From positions 1 through 40,080 of the forward strand of contig CAJLTA010000020.1 of assembly GCA_905209455.1 (NCBI GenBank): a DNA stretch of 40,080 bases, written 5' to 3'. The notes beneath the pieces are model-generated. The model saw nothing but the letters and a program-made list of their open reading frames with translations, searched no databases and had not been told where the DNA came from. The stretch comes from an uncultured Collinsella sp. (GTDB taxonomy: Bacteria; Actinomycetota; Coriobacteriia; Coriobacteriales; Coriobacteriaceae). Positions 1 to 6,797 of this stretch are shown in pieces. How positions within the stretch are numbered: the first letter of the stretch is position 1; each line of letters begins with the position of its first letter. A program made the position numbers and the translations under genes.

Positions 1-14
1 ATACTCATGGAAAA

Positions 15-47
15 CCTCCCATTTCCCGATGTCCAAGAAATGGGAGG
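15..47 (-). terminator. Hairpin, possible minus-strand terminator
   Basis: A perfect 11-bp stem (CCTCCCATTTC at 15-25, GAAATGGGAGG at 37-47) closes an 11-nt loop. Read on the minus strand the stem is followed by TTTT, the usual form of an intrinsic terminator. No minus-strand gene lies between it and the dxs-like terminator at 347-375, so it would act on read-through or on a non-coding transcript from the repeat block. The gene to the left is outside the window. Confidence 0.5.
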
Positions 48-106
48 CAGTTCACAGGCACCTTCGTGGTGGTTTTGACCGATGCAACGGCATGCCTTGC
101 TGCTTT

Positions 107-324
107 GTCTCAATCTGTAACATCTGCAGTCGCTTTTGCCGAGTAGTTGTTACAGATCGAGATTTTCTCTTCAGGGGAATTCGAATGTCTCAATCTGTAA
201 CATCTGGACGGCCAAAAGGTCTCTATCTGTTACAGATTGAGACAAAGGTCTGGGGCAAAGACGTCTTGTCTAGATCTGTAACAGTTAGACGGGAATTCGG
301 GCCCTAGATGTTACAGATTGAGAT
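107..324. repeat. Array of six alternating inverted and direct repeats
   Basis: The 20-mer GTCTCAATCTGTAACATCTG occurs exactly at 107-126 and 187-206. A variant direct copy is at 268-290, and inverted copies are at 147-164, 225-243 and 305-324. Copies alternate direct-inverted three times with start-to-start steps of about 36-44 bp, so neighbouring copies can pair as hairpins. The spacers differ. This is not a CRISPR layout because orientation alternates. The block takes up most of the 380 bases before the dxs-like gene, and I see no credible gene in it. Confidence 0.8.
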
Positions 325-341
325 AATCGTGTCGCGAAAAT

Positions 342-375
342 AAAAACCTCCGCAGGGATGCTTCCCTTGCGGAGG
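342..375 (-). terminator. Intrinsic terminator of the dxs-like gene
   Basis: CCTCCGCAGGGA (347-358) pairs with TCCCTTGCGGAGG (363-375) with a single bulge and a 4-nt loop. On the minus strand it is followed by TTTTTA. It begins 6 bases past the stop codon of the minus-strand dxs-like gene. Confidence 0.85.
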
Positions 376-380
376 TTTTC

Positions 381-2162
381 TTACTCGTTGAGTAGCCTTA
401 CGGCTTCGGCGGCCATGTTCTCGACCGTCATGCCGTTCTGAGCGAGCAGCTCGTTGGGATCGTAGCGGTCGGGGAAGCCCTTGGCGATGCCGAAGGTGCG
501 CGTACGCACGGGCGTGCAGGCCAGGTAACACGCCACGCGCTCGCCCCAGCCGCCGTCCAAGATGCCGTCCTCGAGGGTGACGACAACGCGATGCTCGGCG
601 GCAAGGCTGTCGAGGAACTCGCGGTCGAGCTCGGTTGCAAAGCGAGGGTTGACGAGCGTGGCCTCGATGCCGTACTCGGCGGCCAAGCGGTTTGCCACGC
701 GCTCGCCCAGCTCAAAGAAGTCGCCAAGCGCGAGTACTGCTACGTCGCGGCCCTGGCGCACCACGTTGTAGTGCGCGACACCGTAATCGGCGTCCTCGGC
801 AGGCGCCAGATCGGGGCGGCTAACCAGGCCGATGCCCGGTACGCGGATCGCCACGGGATGCTCGCGGTGGTCGAGCGACCAGCTCAGCATGGACAGGTAT
901 TCCTCCATGCAGGCCGGCGCCAAGTAGTGCATGTTGGGGAGACCGCCCAGCATGGAAATATCAAAGAACGAGAGGTGCGTCTCGGATGTGGTGCCAAAGA
1001 TCGACGCGCCAAACACCAAGATGGTTGCGGGGGCATCGTTGAGGCACAGGTCGTGCCACAGCTCGTCGTAGGCGCGCTGCAAAAACGTGCCATACACACC
1101 AAAGACTGGCTTGGCGCCCGAGCGCGCAAGCGCGGTGGCAAAGGTCACGGCGTGCTCCTCGGCAATGCCCACATCGACGAACTGTTTGCCGGCGGCAGCG
1201 CGAAGCTCGGGTGTAAAGCCCATGATGTAGGGCGTGGCGGCCGTGATGCCCACGACCTGCGGATCGCGCTCGATGGCAGCGCTCAGGGCCTCGCCCGTAA
1301 TATCGGCATAGGTGCGCGGTGCGGGCTCGCTCGGATGACCCGGGCAGAGCTTGCGGCCGGTCGCCATGTCAAACGGACCCACGTGGTGCCAGCGTTCCGG
1401 GTCGCTCTGGGCCGGCTCAAAGCCCTTGCCCTTGGCGGTGGAGACGTGCAGCACGATGGGATGATCGATATTGCGCAGTTCCTGCAGCGCATCGACTAGG
1501 GCCAACACATCGTTACCGGCGTCCAGGTAGCGGTAGTCGAGCCCCATCGCGCGGAAAACGTTGCGCTCGCAGGTGCCGTTGCTGGCGCGCAGCTCGGCCA
1601 GATTGCGATAGAGGCCACCGTGGTTCTCGGCGATGGACTGGTCGTTGTCATTGACGATGATGATCAGGTTGCTGTCGAGCTCGGCGGCGTTGTTAAAGCC
1701 CTCAAACGCCAAGCCGCCCGAAAGCGAGCCGTCGCCAATGATGGTGATGACGTTGTATGCATCTCCCGCCAGGTCGCGCGCGTGGGCAAGGCCGCAGCCT
1801 AGGCTCACCGATGTGGAGGTGTGGCCCATGGCAAACAGGTCGTGCTCGGACTCGTCGGGATTGGCAAAGCCAGAAGCCTCACCATAACGCTCCGGATCGA
1901 TATAGGTGTACGCGCGCCCCGTCAGCGCCTTGTGGGCGTAGGTCTGGTGCGAAACGTCAAAGACAATCTTGTCGATGGGGGAGTTAAACACGCGATGAAG
2001 CGCAACCGTAAGCTCAACGACGCCCAAGTTGGGGGCAACGTGCCCGCCGACGGCGGCGGAGCTTTCGAGGATTGCCTGACGGATCTCGCCGCAGAGCAGC
2101 GGAAGCTCGGCGCGGTCGAGAGCCTTGACGTCCTCGGGCGTTGTCGTTTGCGTAAGCAGCAT
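381..2162 (-). CDS. dxs: 1-deoxy-D-xylulose-5-phosphate synthase-like ThDP enzyme (divergent DXS)
   Basis: A 593-residue thiamine-diphosphate enzyme with DXS/transketolase order: an N-terminal ThDP-binding domain with GDGSLSGG (143-150) and the metal-site ND at 171-172, a central pyrimidine-binding domain with IAEEHAVTF (333-341, catalytic Glu335), and a C-terminal transketolase domain. True DXS joins pyruvate and glyceraldehyde 3-phosphate to give DXP for isoprenoids, thiamine and pyridoxal. Here the enzyme is slightly short because the linker after the ThDP motif is reduced. The usual DVGHQ is DVSHQ, and the loop that carries substrate-phosphate residues in E. coli DXS (DRAGIVGADG-THQG) reads FGASIFGTTSETH (384-396), so the Arg and Asp are missing. 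Fold assignment is firm; DXP synthase activity is less certain, and this may be a paralog with another acceptor. The start has GGAG 12 bases upstream. It is divergent from the HD-domain gene. Confidence 0.8.
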   Translation of the reverse strand: MLLTQTTTPEDVKALDRAELPLLCGEIRQAILESSAAVGGHVAPNLGVVELTVALHRVFNSPIDKIVFDVSHQTYAHKALTGRAYTYIDPERYGEASGFANPDESEHDLFAMGHTSTSVSLGCGLAHARDLAGDAYNVITIIGDGSLSGGLAFEGFNNAAELDSNLIIIVNDNDQSIAENHGGLYRNLAELRASNGTCERNVFRAMGLDYRYLDAGNDVLALVDALQELRNIDHPIVLHVSTAKGKGFEPAQSDPERWHHVGPFDMATGRKLCPGHPSEPAPRTYADITGEALSAAIERDPQVVGITAATPYIMGFTPELRAAAGKQFVDVGIAEEHAVTFATALARSGAKPVFGVYGTFLQRAYDELWHDLCLNDAPATILVFGASIFGTTSETHLSFFDISMLGGLPNMHYLAPACMEEYLSMLSWSLDHREHPVAIRVPGIGLVSRPDLAPAEDADYGVAHYNVVRQGRDVAVLALGDFFELGERVANRLAAEYGIEATLVNPRFATELDREFLDSLAAEHRVVVTLEDGILDGGWGERVACYLACTPVRTRTFGIAKGFPDRYDPNELLAQNGMTVENMAAEAVRLLNE

Positions 2163-2390
2163 CGTTGTGGGTTACTCCATGCGAATCGTGCGCCGGCGCT
2201 CCCTCGGCCGGCACAATTGCACAAGACAGTCTCGCACATTTTGGCGTTTGATATGTGACGGCGGCGCGGTAATTCGCCAACTGGTGGGGCAAAACGTTTT
2301 GTCCGATGCCATACTGATGTGTTCCATGATGTTTTTATCGATTGTGCACAGGCTGTGGCTTGTCGCCGTGAGTCGCTGGAAGGAGGCAGC

Positions 2391-2927
2391 ATGTCCGATG
2401 TCGTTCGTGCCGAGAAAATCGCGTGCGAAGTAGACCATGCTGCCCGTCAACTGGCACAGGCGGGCCGTCTGGACCTGACGCGCGAGTTTATCCAGCATGG
2501 CGATGTGACGGTCTATGCACATGTGACCTCGGTGGCGCGGGCAAGTCTGTCCTTTGCCGAGCGCCTGGGCCGCGTCGGTGTCTCGGTCGACCGCGCCTCG
2601 TTGCTGCGCGGGGCCCTGCTGCACGATTACTTTCTCTATGACTGGCACGATCCCGACCCAAGCCATCGGCTGCATGGCTTTCGCCACCCGTTTTTTGCCC
2701 TGACGCGTGCCGAGGAAGATTTTGAGCTGACGCCGCGCGAGCGGAATATTATCGCGCGCCATATGTTTCCGCTGGTACCGGTGCCGCCGACGTGTCGTGA
2801 GGCATGGATTGTATGCCTGGCAGATAAATGGCGCGCTTTGCGCGAGACGGTCGCCGGTCGCCTGCGGCGCAAAGACGAGGCGGACGATGGCGTGAGCAGC
2901 GAATCGAGTGAAAAGAGGAGAGGGTAG
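2391..2927 (+). CDS. HD-domain protein
   Basis: A 178-residue protein with HD phosphohydrolase features: YAHVTSVA near residue 44, LLRGALLHDYFLYDWH carrying the HD pair, a following HPFFAL, and the helix-rich IIARHMFPLVP. HD proteins are metal-dependent phosphohydrolases, often acting on nucleotides; the substrate cannot be told here. The open frame extends upstream to 2319, but the start at 2391 is chosen because AAGGAGG lies 4 bases before it. The C-terminus is charged and low complexity. It stops 3 bases before the CmpB-type membrane gene, so the two are almost certainly co-transcribed. Confidence 0.75.
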   Translation: MSDVVRAEKIACEVDHAARQLAQAGRLDLTREFIQHGDVTVYAHVTSVARASLSFAERLGRVGVSVDRASLLRGALLHDYFLYDWHDPDPSHRLHGFRHPFFALTRAEEDFELTPRERNIIARHMFPLVPVPPTCREAWIVCLADKWRALRETVAGRLRRKDEADDGVSSESSEKRRG

Positions 2928-2930
2928 ACG

Positions 2931-3950
2931 GTGGAAACCGCGATCGACATGGCATTTGGCGGCGCGACGCTTGCCGCCTGCCCGCTCTCGGCACTGGTGC
3001 TCTCGTTTGCCTTCTACGGGTTTTGCGGCTGGGCATGGGAATCGACAGTCTGCGCCATGCTCAACCACGGACGCTTTGCCAACAGCGGCTTTTTGCTGGG
3101 ACCGCGTTGCCCCATCTATGGCGCGGGCGGCATTGCCTGCTGGCTGCTGTTGCGCGGAATTCCTGACGCGTCGAGCCAGTTTGTCGCTGCAGCGCTCGTA
3201 TGCAGCGTGATTGAGTACAGCGTGGGCGTGCTGTTGGAAAAAACAACGGGCGCTCGCTTTTGGGACTATTCGCATCTGCCGTTTAACCTGCACGGGCGCA
3301 TCTGCCTGTACTGGGCCTGCGCGTTTGGCTTGGGTGCGTTATGCATTTGCCGTTTAGTGGAGCCGGCATTGCTGGGGCTGCTTGGCCATCTGCCGGTGCT
3401 GATTGTGCGGCTGTCCGCCTTTATCGTCGCGGTCGCGATGATGGTCGACACGGTGTGCTCGTTGGCGAGCTGGCGGCGTCTGTCCGATCAGCTGGAGCGC
3501 GTCCGGGCTGACCTTGCCGACCGCATCAACGAGTCGCTTGCCGATGCCTCGGACTCAATGCTCGAGCGCATTCCCGATTCGACGATTGACTCGGTGACAC
3601 AGACGCATATCCGTAGCCGTGCCGTTAACGCATGGCTGGCCGAGCTTGGCGACGCCGCGCTCGATGCCCTGCGCGAGAAGGCTTCGATGCCGACGTTTAT
3701 CGCGGATGGTGCTCGCGGCCTGGCGCTCGCTGCCCGCCGCGTGGCCGATGCCGCGCCGAGCATGCCGCGTCCGTCGCTCAGCCGTCGCCTTGCCGGTAAG
3801 CGCATGAGCCGTCCGGTGCCGAGCGTGTCACTCAGCCGCCGCGACCTACGCTTCTTTAACGCCTTCCCGCGTCTGCGCATCAACCGCTACGAGGGCGTCA
3901 TCCGAGCTACCGACCTCCGCGACCGAGCCCGCGAGCTGTTCCGGCGCTAG
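2931..3950 (+). CDS. CmpB-type putative membrane protein (PF06541-like)
   Basis: A 339-residue protein. The first ~180 residues hold about five membrane helices with hallmark motifs FYGFCGWAWEST, GFLLGPRCPIYGAGG and LLEKTTGARFWDYSHLPFN, which match the family named 'ABC-transporter type IV / CmpB', widespread in Firmicutes and Actinobacteria. The rest is a charged, helical cytoplasmic tail rich in Arg and Ala, longer than the membrane core needs. No ATPase gene is adjacent, so transport is unproven. The start is GTG at 2931 with GAGGAG 10 bases upstream; an ATG at 2949 is an alternative. It forms an operon with the preceding HD-domain gene. Confidence 0.75.
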   Translation: METAIDMAFGGATLAACPLSALVLSFAFYGFCGWAWESTVCAMLNHGRFANSGFLLGPRCPIYGAGGIACWLLLRGIPDASSQFVAAALVCSVIEYSVGVLLEKTTGARFWDYSHLPFNLHGRICLYWACAFGLGALCICRLVEPALLGLLGHLPVLIVRLSAFIVAVAMMVDTVCSLASWRRLSDQLERVRADLADRINESLADASDSMLERIPDSTIDSVTQTHIRSRAVNAWLAELGDAALDALREKASMPTFIADGARGLALAARRVADAAPSMPRPSLSRRLAGKRMSRPVPSVSLSRRDLRFFNAFPRLRINRYEGVIRATDLRDRARELFRR

Positions 3951-4014
3951 CCGGGACGGGCGCGCTCACGGCTCCCTTGCTCGCGTATTTCCCGTTCGTT
4001 TCGCGCCCGTTGCT

Positions 4015-4046
4015 GCGCCGTTTCCAAGATTGCGGCACCGTTTCCA
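4015..4046 (+). promoter_or_regulatory. Direct repeat pair upstream of amtB
   Basis: GCGCCGTTTCCA (4015-4026) and GCACCGTTTCCA (4035-4046) start exactly 20 bp apart, about two helical turns, which suits binding of a regulator on one DNA face. They lie about 100-130 bp before the amtB start. Which factor binds is unknown; nitrogen control is only a guess from the downstream genes. Confidence 0.35.
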
Positions 4047-4148
4047 TTCGACAACGCAGCGTTTAACAACGCCGTATCTGGTCTACACCAGTTGCCCCTC
4101 GGCCGCATTATGGGCGCCGACAACGTTCATGCGATCAAGGGGGAGCGA

Positions 4149-5426
4149 ATGTACGATACGGGATCGACAACGTTTATGCTCATCTGCACCATGCTCGTGT
4201 TTTTAATGACACCGGGTCTGGCGTTTTTCTATGGCGGCCTGTCCAGGCGCAAAAATGTCATCAACACCATGCTTATGTGCTTCGGTGCCATTGGCCTGGT
4301 TGGTGTGCTGTGGATTGTTGCCGGCTGGTCGCTGGCCTACGGCGGTGACGGTTCCAGCCCGTTTATTGGAGGCCTTGACCAGCTGCTGTGCTTGCCGGTG
4401 CTCAACCAGGTGCTGCAGGTGGCTGAGGGCACCGCGTCGGACGGTGCCGTCTGCCCTCAGATCATCAACATCGCCTTCCAGATGGCATTTGCCATGATCA
4501 CGGCCGCTATCGTCACGGGCAGCCTGGCCGGCCGCGTTAAGTTTGGTGCCATGGCGGCCTTCCTGGGTATTTGGCTGCTTGTGGTCTATGCGCCGCTCGC
4601 CCACATGGTCTGGGGCGGCGATGGCTCCTTTATCGGTGACATGATCGGCGCGCTCGACTTTGCTGGCGGCGACGTGGTACACATTTCGTCCGGTCTTACC
4701 GGCCTGATTCTCTGCTTAATGCTCGGCCGTCGTCGCGGCTTTGGCATGGTGAGCTACCGTCCGCATAACGTGCCGTTTGTGGCGCTGGGCGCCGGCCTGC
4801 TTTGGTTTGGCTGGTTTGGCTTTAACGGCGGTAGCGAGTTTAAGGCCGACGCCGTGGCGGCGCTCGCCATCCTCAACACCGTGACGGCCAGCGCGGCGGG
4901 CATGGTCTCGTGGCTTGCCGTCGAGCGCGTGCACACCGGTCGCCCCACGCTGGTGGGTGCCAGCACCGGTCTGGTTGCGGGCCTTGTGGTGGTCACGCCC
5001 GGTGCGGGCTTTGTCGAGTCGTGGGCGGCGCTGGTCATGGGCCTGATCGTCTCACCTGTCTGCTACCTGGCCATCAGCCATCTCAAGACCAAGTTTGGCT
5101 ACGACGATGCGCTCGACGCGTTCGGTTGCCACGGCGTCGGCGGCATCCTGGGCGGCGTACTCACAGGTCTGTTCTGTGTGCCGGAGCTTTCGTGGACCGG
5201 TAAGGGCGGTCTGTTCTACACGGGCGACGTGTCGCTGCTCATCTCGCAGATCTTGGGCATTGTGGTGACGGTCGCTATTGTGCTGGTGCTCGACTTGGTG
5301 ATCGCCGCGGTGGTCAAGGCACTGTTCCACGGCAGCCTACGTGTGGACGAGGCCGACGAGGCGCTGGGCTTGGATGCGAGTCAACACGGCGAGAGCGCAT
5401 ATCCCTCCTTCTCGGGACTCGATTAG
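4149..5426 (+). CDS. amtB: Ammonium transporter AmtB
   Basis: A 425-residue polytopic protein of the Amt/MEP/Rh family, which conducts ammonium across the cytoplasmic membrane. Diagnostic stretches are TPGLAFFYGGL near the N-terminus, LAHMVWGGDGSF, DFAGGDVVHISSGLTGL (family signature), LLWFGWFGFNGGSEF, and DALDAFGCHGVGGILGG with the conserved pore His. About eleven membrane helices fit the hydropathy. The open frame runs upstream to 4092, but the start at 4149 has AGGGGG 5 bases upstream and gives the usual Amt N-terminus. It sits directly before the PII gene, the standard pairing in which PII plugs the channel when nitrogen is ample. Confidence 0.95.
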   Translation: MYDTGSTTFMLICTMLVFLMTPGLAFFYGGLSRRKNVINTMLMCFGAIGLVGVLWIVAGWSLAYGGDGSSPFIGGLDQLLCLPVLNQVLQVAEGTASDGAVCPQIINIAFQMAFAMITAAIVTGSLAGRVKFGAMAAFLGIWLLVVYAPLAHMVWGGDGSFIGDMIGALDFAGGDVVHISSGLTGLILCLMLGRRRGFGMVSYRPHNVPFVALGAGLLWFGWFGFNGGSEFKADAVAALAILNTVTASAAGMVSWLAVERVHTGRPTLVGASTGLVAGLVVVTPGAGFVESWAALVMGLIVSPVCYLAISHLKTKFGYDDALDAFGCHGVGGILGGVLTGLFCVPELSWTGKGGLFYTGDVSLLISQILGIVVTVAIVLVLDLVIAAVVKALFHGSLRVDEADEALGLDASQHGESAYPSFSGLD

Positions 5427-5429
5427 CAG

Positions 5430-5579
5430 CACGGCTTTCCCAGGCTCCGCACCTTGCCCTTCAAACCGTCACGCGGCTTCCCCAGGCACCGCACCTTGGG
5501 TTTCAAACCGTCGCTTGCGTACAAAAGTACGCGGCGCTCCTCTTTCAACCCAATCTGCGGCACCTGGGAAACCCGCGTC
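5430..5579. repeat. Long imperfect palindrome between amtB and PII
   Basis: The left arm (about 5471-5507, beginning ACGCGGCTTCCCCAGG) is nearly the reverse complement of the right arm (about 5543-5579, ending AAACCCGCGT) over some 36 bp. A perfect inner stem GCGTAC-AAAA-GTACGC (5517-5532) sits at the centre. A second, degenerate direct copy of the left arm lies just before it (about 5430-5468). The whole could fold as one long hairpin in the amtB-PII mRNA, or be a palindromic repeat element. No U-tract follows, so it is not a plain terminator. Confidence 0.7.
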
Positions 5580-5622
5580 ATTGAATGGCAATTCATTTCT
5601 TTATTAAGGAGAGGAATTCATT

Positions 5623-5961
5623 ATGAAAAAGATCACGGCTATCGTGCGCCAGGAGAAGCTTGAGGTTCTTAAAGACGCGCTGTTTGCTGCTGATGTTCGC
5701 GGCATGACTATCAACCAAGTGCAGGGCTGCGGCGCACAGCACGGCTGGAAGGAATACGTGCGCGGCAACGAGTTGCTTGTCAACACGATCCCTAAGGTGC
5801 AGTTCACGCTCATTTGTGCCGACGAGCACGTCGACGGAATTGTCGACATCATCTGCAACGCCGCTCGCACCGGTGCCGTTGGAGACGGCAAGATTTGGGT
5901 CGAGCCGGTCGAGGAAGTCATCCGCATCCGTACCGGCGAGCACGGTCCCGCCGCGGTATAG
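5623..5961 (+). CDS. Nitrogen regulatory protein PII (GlnB/GlnK family)
   Basis: A 112-residue PII protein, the usual length. It aligns without gaps to E. coli GlnB: MKKITAIVR at the N-terminus, the T-loop at about 37-55, IPKVQF at 56-61, and the C-terminal signature TGAVGDGKIWVEPVEEVIRI. PII trimers sense ATP/ADP and 2-oxoglutarate and control AmtB and nitrogen enzymes. The T-loop carries Leu at position 51 and Val at 46, where GlnB has tyrosines, so the standard uridylylation or adenylylation site is absent; Tyr45 is present instead. AAGGAGAGG precedes the start by about 8 bases. Its place after amtB suggests a GlnK-like job. Confidence 0.93.
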   Translation: MKKITAIVRQEKLEVLKDALFAADVRGMTINQVQGCGAQHGWKEYVRGNELLVNTIPKVQFTLICADEHVDGIVDIICNAARTGAVGDGKIWVEPVEEVIRIRTGEHGPAAV

Positions 5962-5974
5962 AATCGACCGCCTA

Positions 5975-6028
5975 CCATCCGCAACGTTAAAATGCTGCAA
6001 TGAGGCACAAGACTTGCGTTGCGGATGG
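5975..6028. promoter_or_regulatory. 12-bp inverted repeat before the first TetR gene
   Basis: CCATCCGCAACG (5975-5986) and CGTTGCGGATGG (6017-6028) are perfect inverted repeats 30 bp apart. The right arm runs into the ribosome-binding region of the TetR gene at 6036. It could be a pair of half-operators or an mRNA hairpin limiting translation of the regulator; it also ends the amtB-PII unit. Confidence 0.5.
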
Positions 6029-6035
6029 ACGGATT

Positions 6036-6698
6036 ATGGGTCGTAATAAATATCCCGAGGAGACTGTCGCGAAGATTCTCGACGCGGCGCTGGAGCTATT
6101 CTGCGTACAGGGTTATGAGGGGACGAGCATTCAAGATATCGTCGACCGCCTCGATGGCATGACCAAGGGCGCTGTCTATCATCACTTTAAGAGCAAAGAG
6201 GAGATTTTCAACGCCGCATTTGATCGGGCAATGGCTCCGATTGTTGAGCAACGTCGCTCAACGCTTGGTATCGGCAATATGACCGGAGCCCAAAAGCTCA
6301 AGCGACTGTACGCGCCCGAGTCTGTCGTTCCGCAAATTGAGCTATGGGCACGCATGCATCCTGCGGCAGATCCGGTAAAAAGCTCGCGTCTACTGGCGAT
6401 GCAGTACCAGGGCTCGTTCGACGAGTCGGCCGATGGCTGTCTCTTGCCAGTGATCGAGGAGGGCATCGCCGACGGCTCCATTGCGTGCAAATGCCCGCGC
6501 GAAGCGGCTGAGGCCGTATCGTTGTTGGCGAATCTTTGGCTGCTGCCGCTGTTCCGTCCGCTCGAGACCAAAGATCGAATGCTCGCTCGCGCGCAATGTT
6601 TGGCGCAGATGGCGGCCGCGGTGGGGCTCGATTTGGGTAATGAAGTGCTTCAGACAACGGCTCAGATTTGGGACGTATGGAACCGTGCTGGGTGGTAA
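6036..6698 (+). CDS. TetR-family transcriptional regulator
   Basis: A 220-residue one-component repressor. The N-terminal helix-turn-helix is plain: ILDAALELFCVQGYEGTSI, then the recognition segment GMTKGAVYHHFKSKEEIF (about residues 40-58). The remaining helical domain is the ligand-binding and dimer part and has no family-specific match I can name. The frame is open from 6000, but 6036 gives the usual short TetR N-terminus. It is followed by palindromic sites and an MFS transporter, the classic arrangement for a repressor that controls its own efflux pump and is released by the pump substrate. Confidence 0.88.
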   Translation: MGRNKYPEETVAKILDAALELFCVQGYEGTSIQDIVDRLDGMTKGAVYHHFKSKEEIFNAAFDRAMAPIVEQRRSTLGIGNMTGAQKLKRLYAPESVVPQIELWARMHPAADPVKSSRLLAMQYQGSFDESADGCLLPVIEEGIADGSIACKCPREAAEAVSLLANLWLLPLFRPLETKDRMLARAQCLAQMAAAVGLDLGNEVLQTTAQIWDVWNRAGW

Positions 6699-6703
6699 TA
6701 TAG

Positions 6704-6719
6704 ATACTGACGGTATGTA
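6704..6719. promoter_or_regulatory. Operator-like half palindrome, copy 1
   Basis: ATACTGACGGTATGTA repeats the core of the perfect palindrome at 6765-6785 (ATACTRACGGTATGTA in both). It lies just past the stop codon of the TetR gene and 80 bp before the MFS start. It is probably a second binding site for the TetR protein. Confidence 0.5.
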
Positions 6720-6730
6720 ATTGATTTGTA

Positions 6731-6754
6731 AGGGTAGCCACGGCTGCCCTTTTC
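6731..6754 (+). terminator. Weak terminator after the first TetR gene
   Basis: AGGGTAGCC (6731-6739) pairs with GGCTGCCCT (6742-6750), including one G-T pair, followed by TTTC. The T-run is short, so it may be leaky. It separates the TetR gene from the MFS gene, which then needs its own promoter or read-through. Confidence 0.45.
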
Positions 6755-6764
6755 AAGTCATTAA

Positions 6765-6785
6765 ATACATACTAACGGTATGTAT
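6765..6785. promoter_or_regulatory. Perfect TetR-type operator upstream of the MFS gene
   Basis: ATACATAC-TAACG-GTATGTAT is a perfect 8-5-8 palindrome ending 12 bp before the MFS start codon. Together with the related site at 6704-6719 it is the best candidate operator for the adjacent TetR repressor. The alternative MFS start at 6780 would lie inside it, which favours the start at 6798. Confidence 0.65.
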
Positions 6786-6797
6786 AGGGGTGGGCTT

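Noticed and set aside
29..307. A 92-codon plus-strand frame over the repeat array
   Set aside because: It is made of the repeat units themselves and has no ribosome site or domain.
107..324. Repeat array as a CRISPR
   Set aside because: Copies alternate in orientation, vary in sequence and are only 18-20 bp; no cas genes are present.
591..1499. A 302-codon plus-strand frame inside the dxs-like gene
   Set aside because: Antisense shadow; the minus strand has full ThDP-enzyme motifs.
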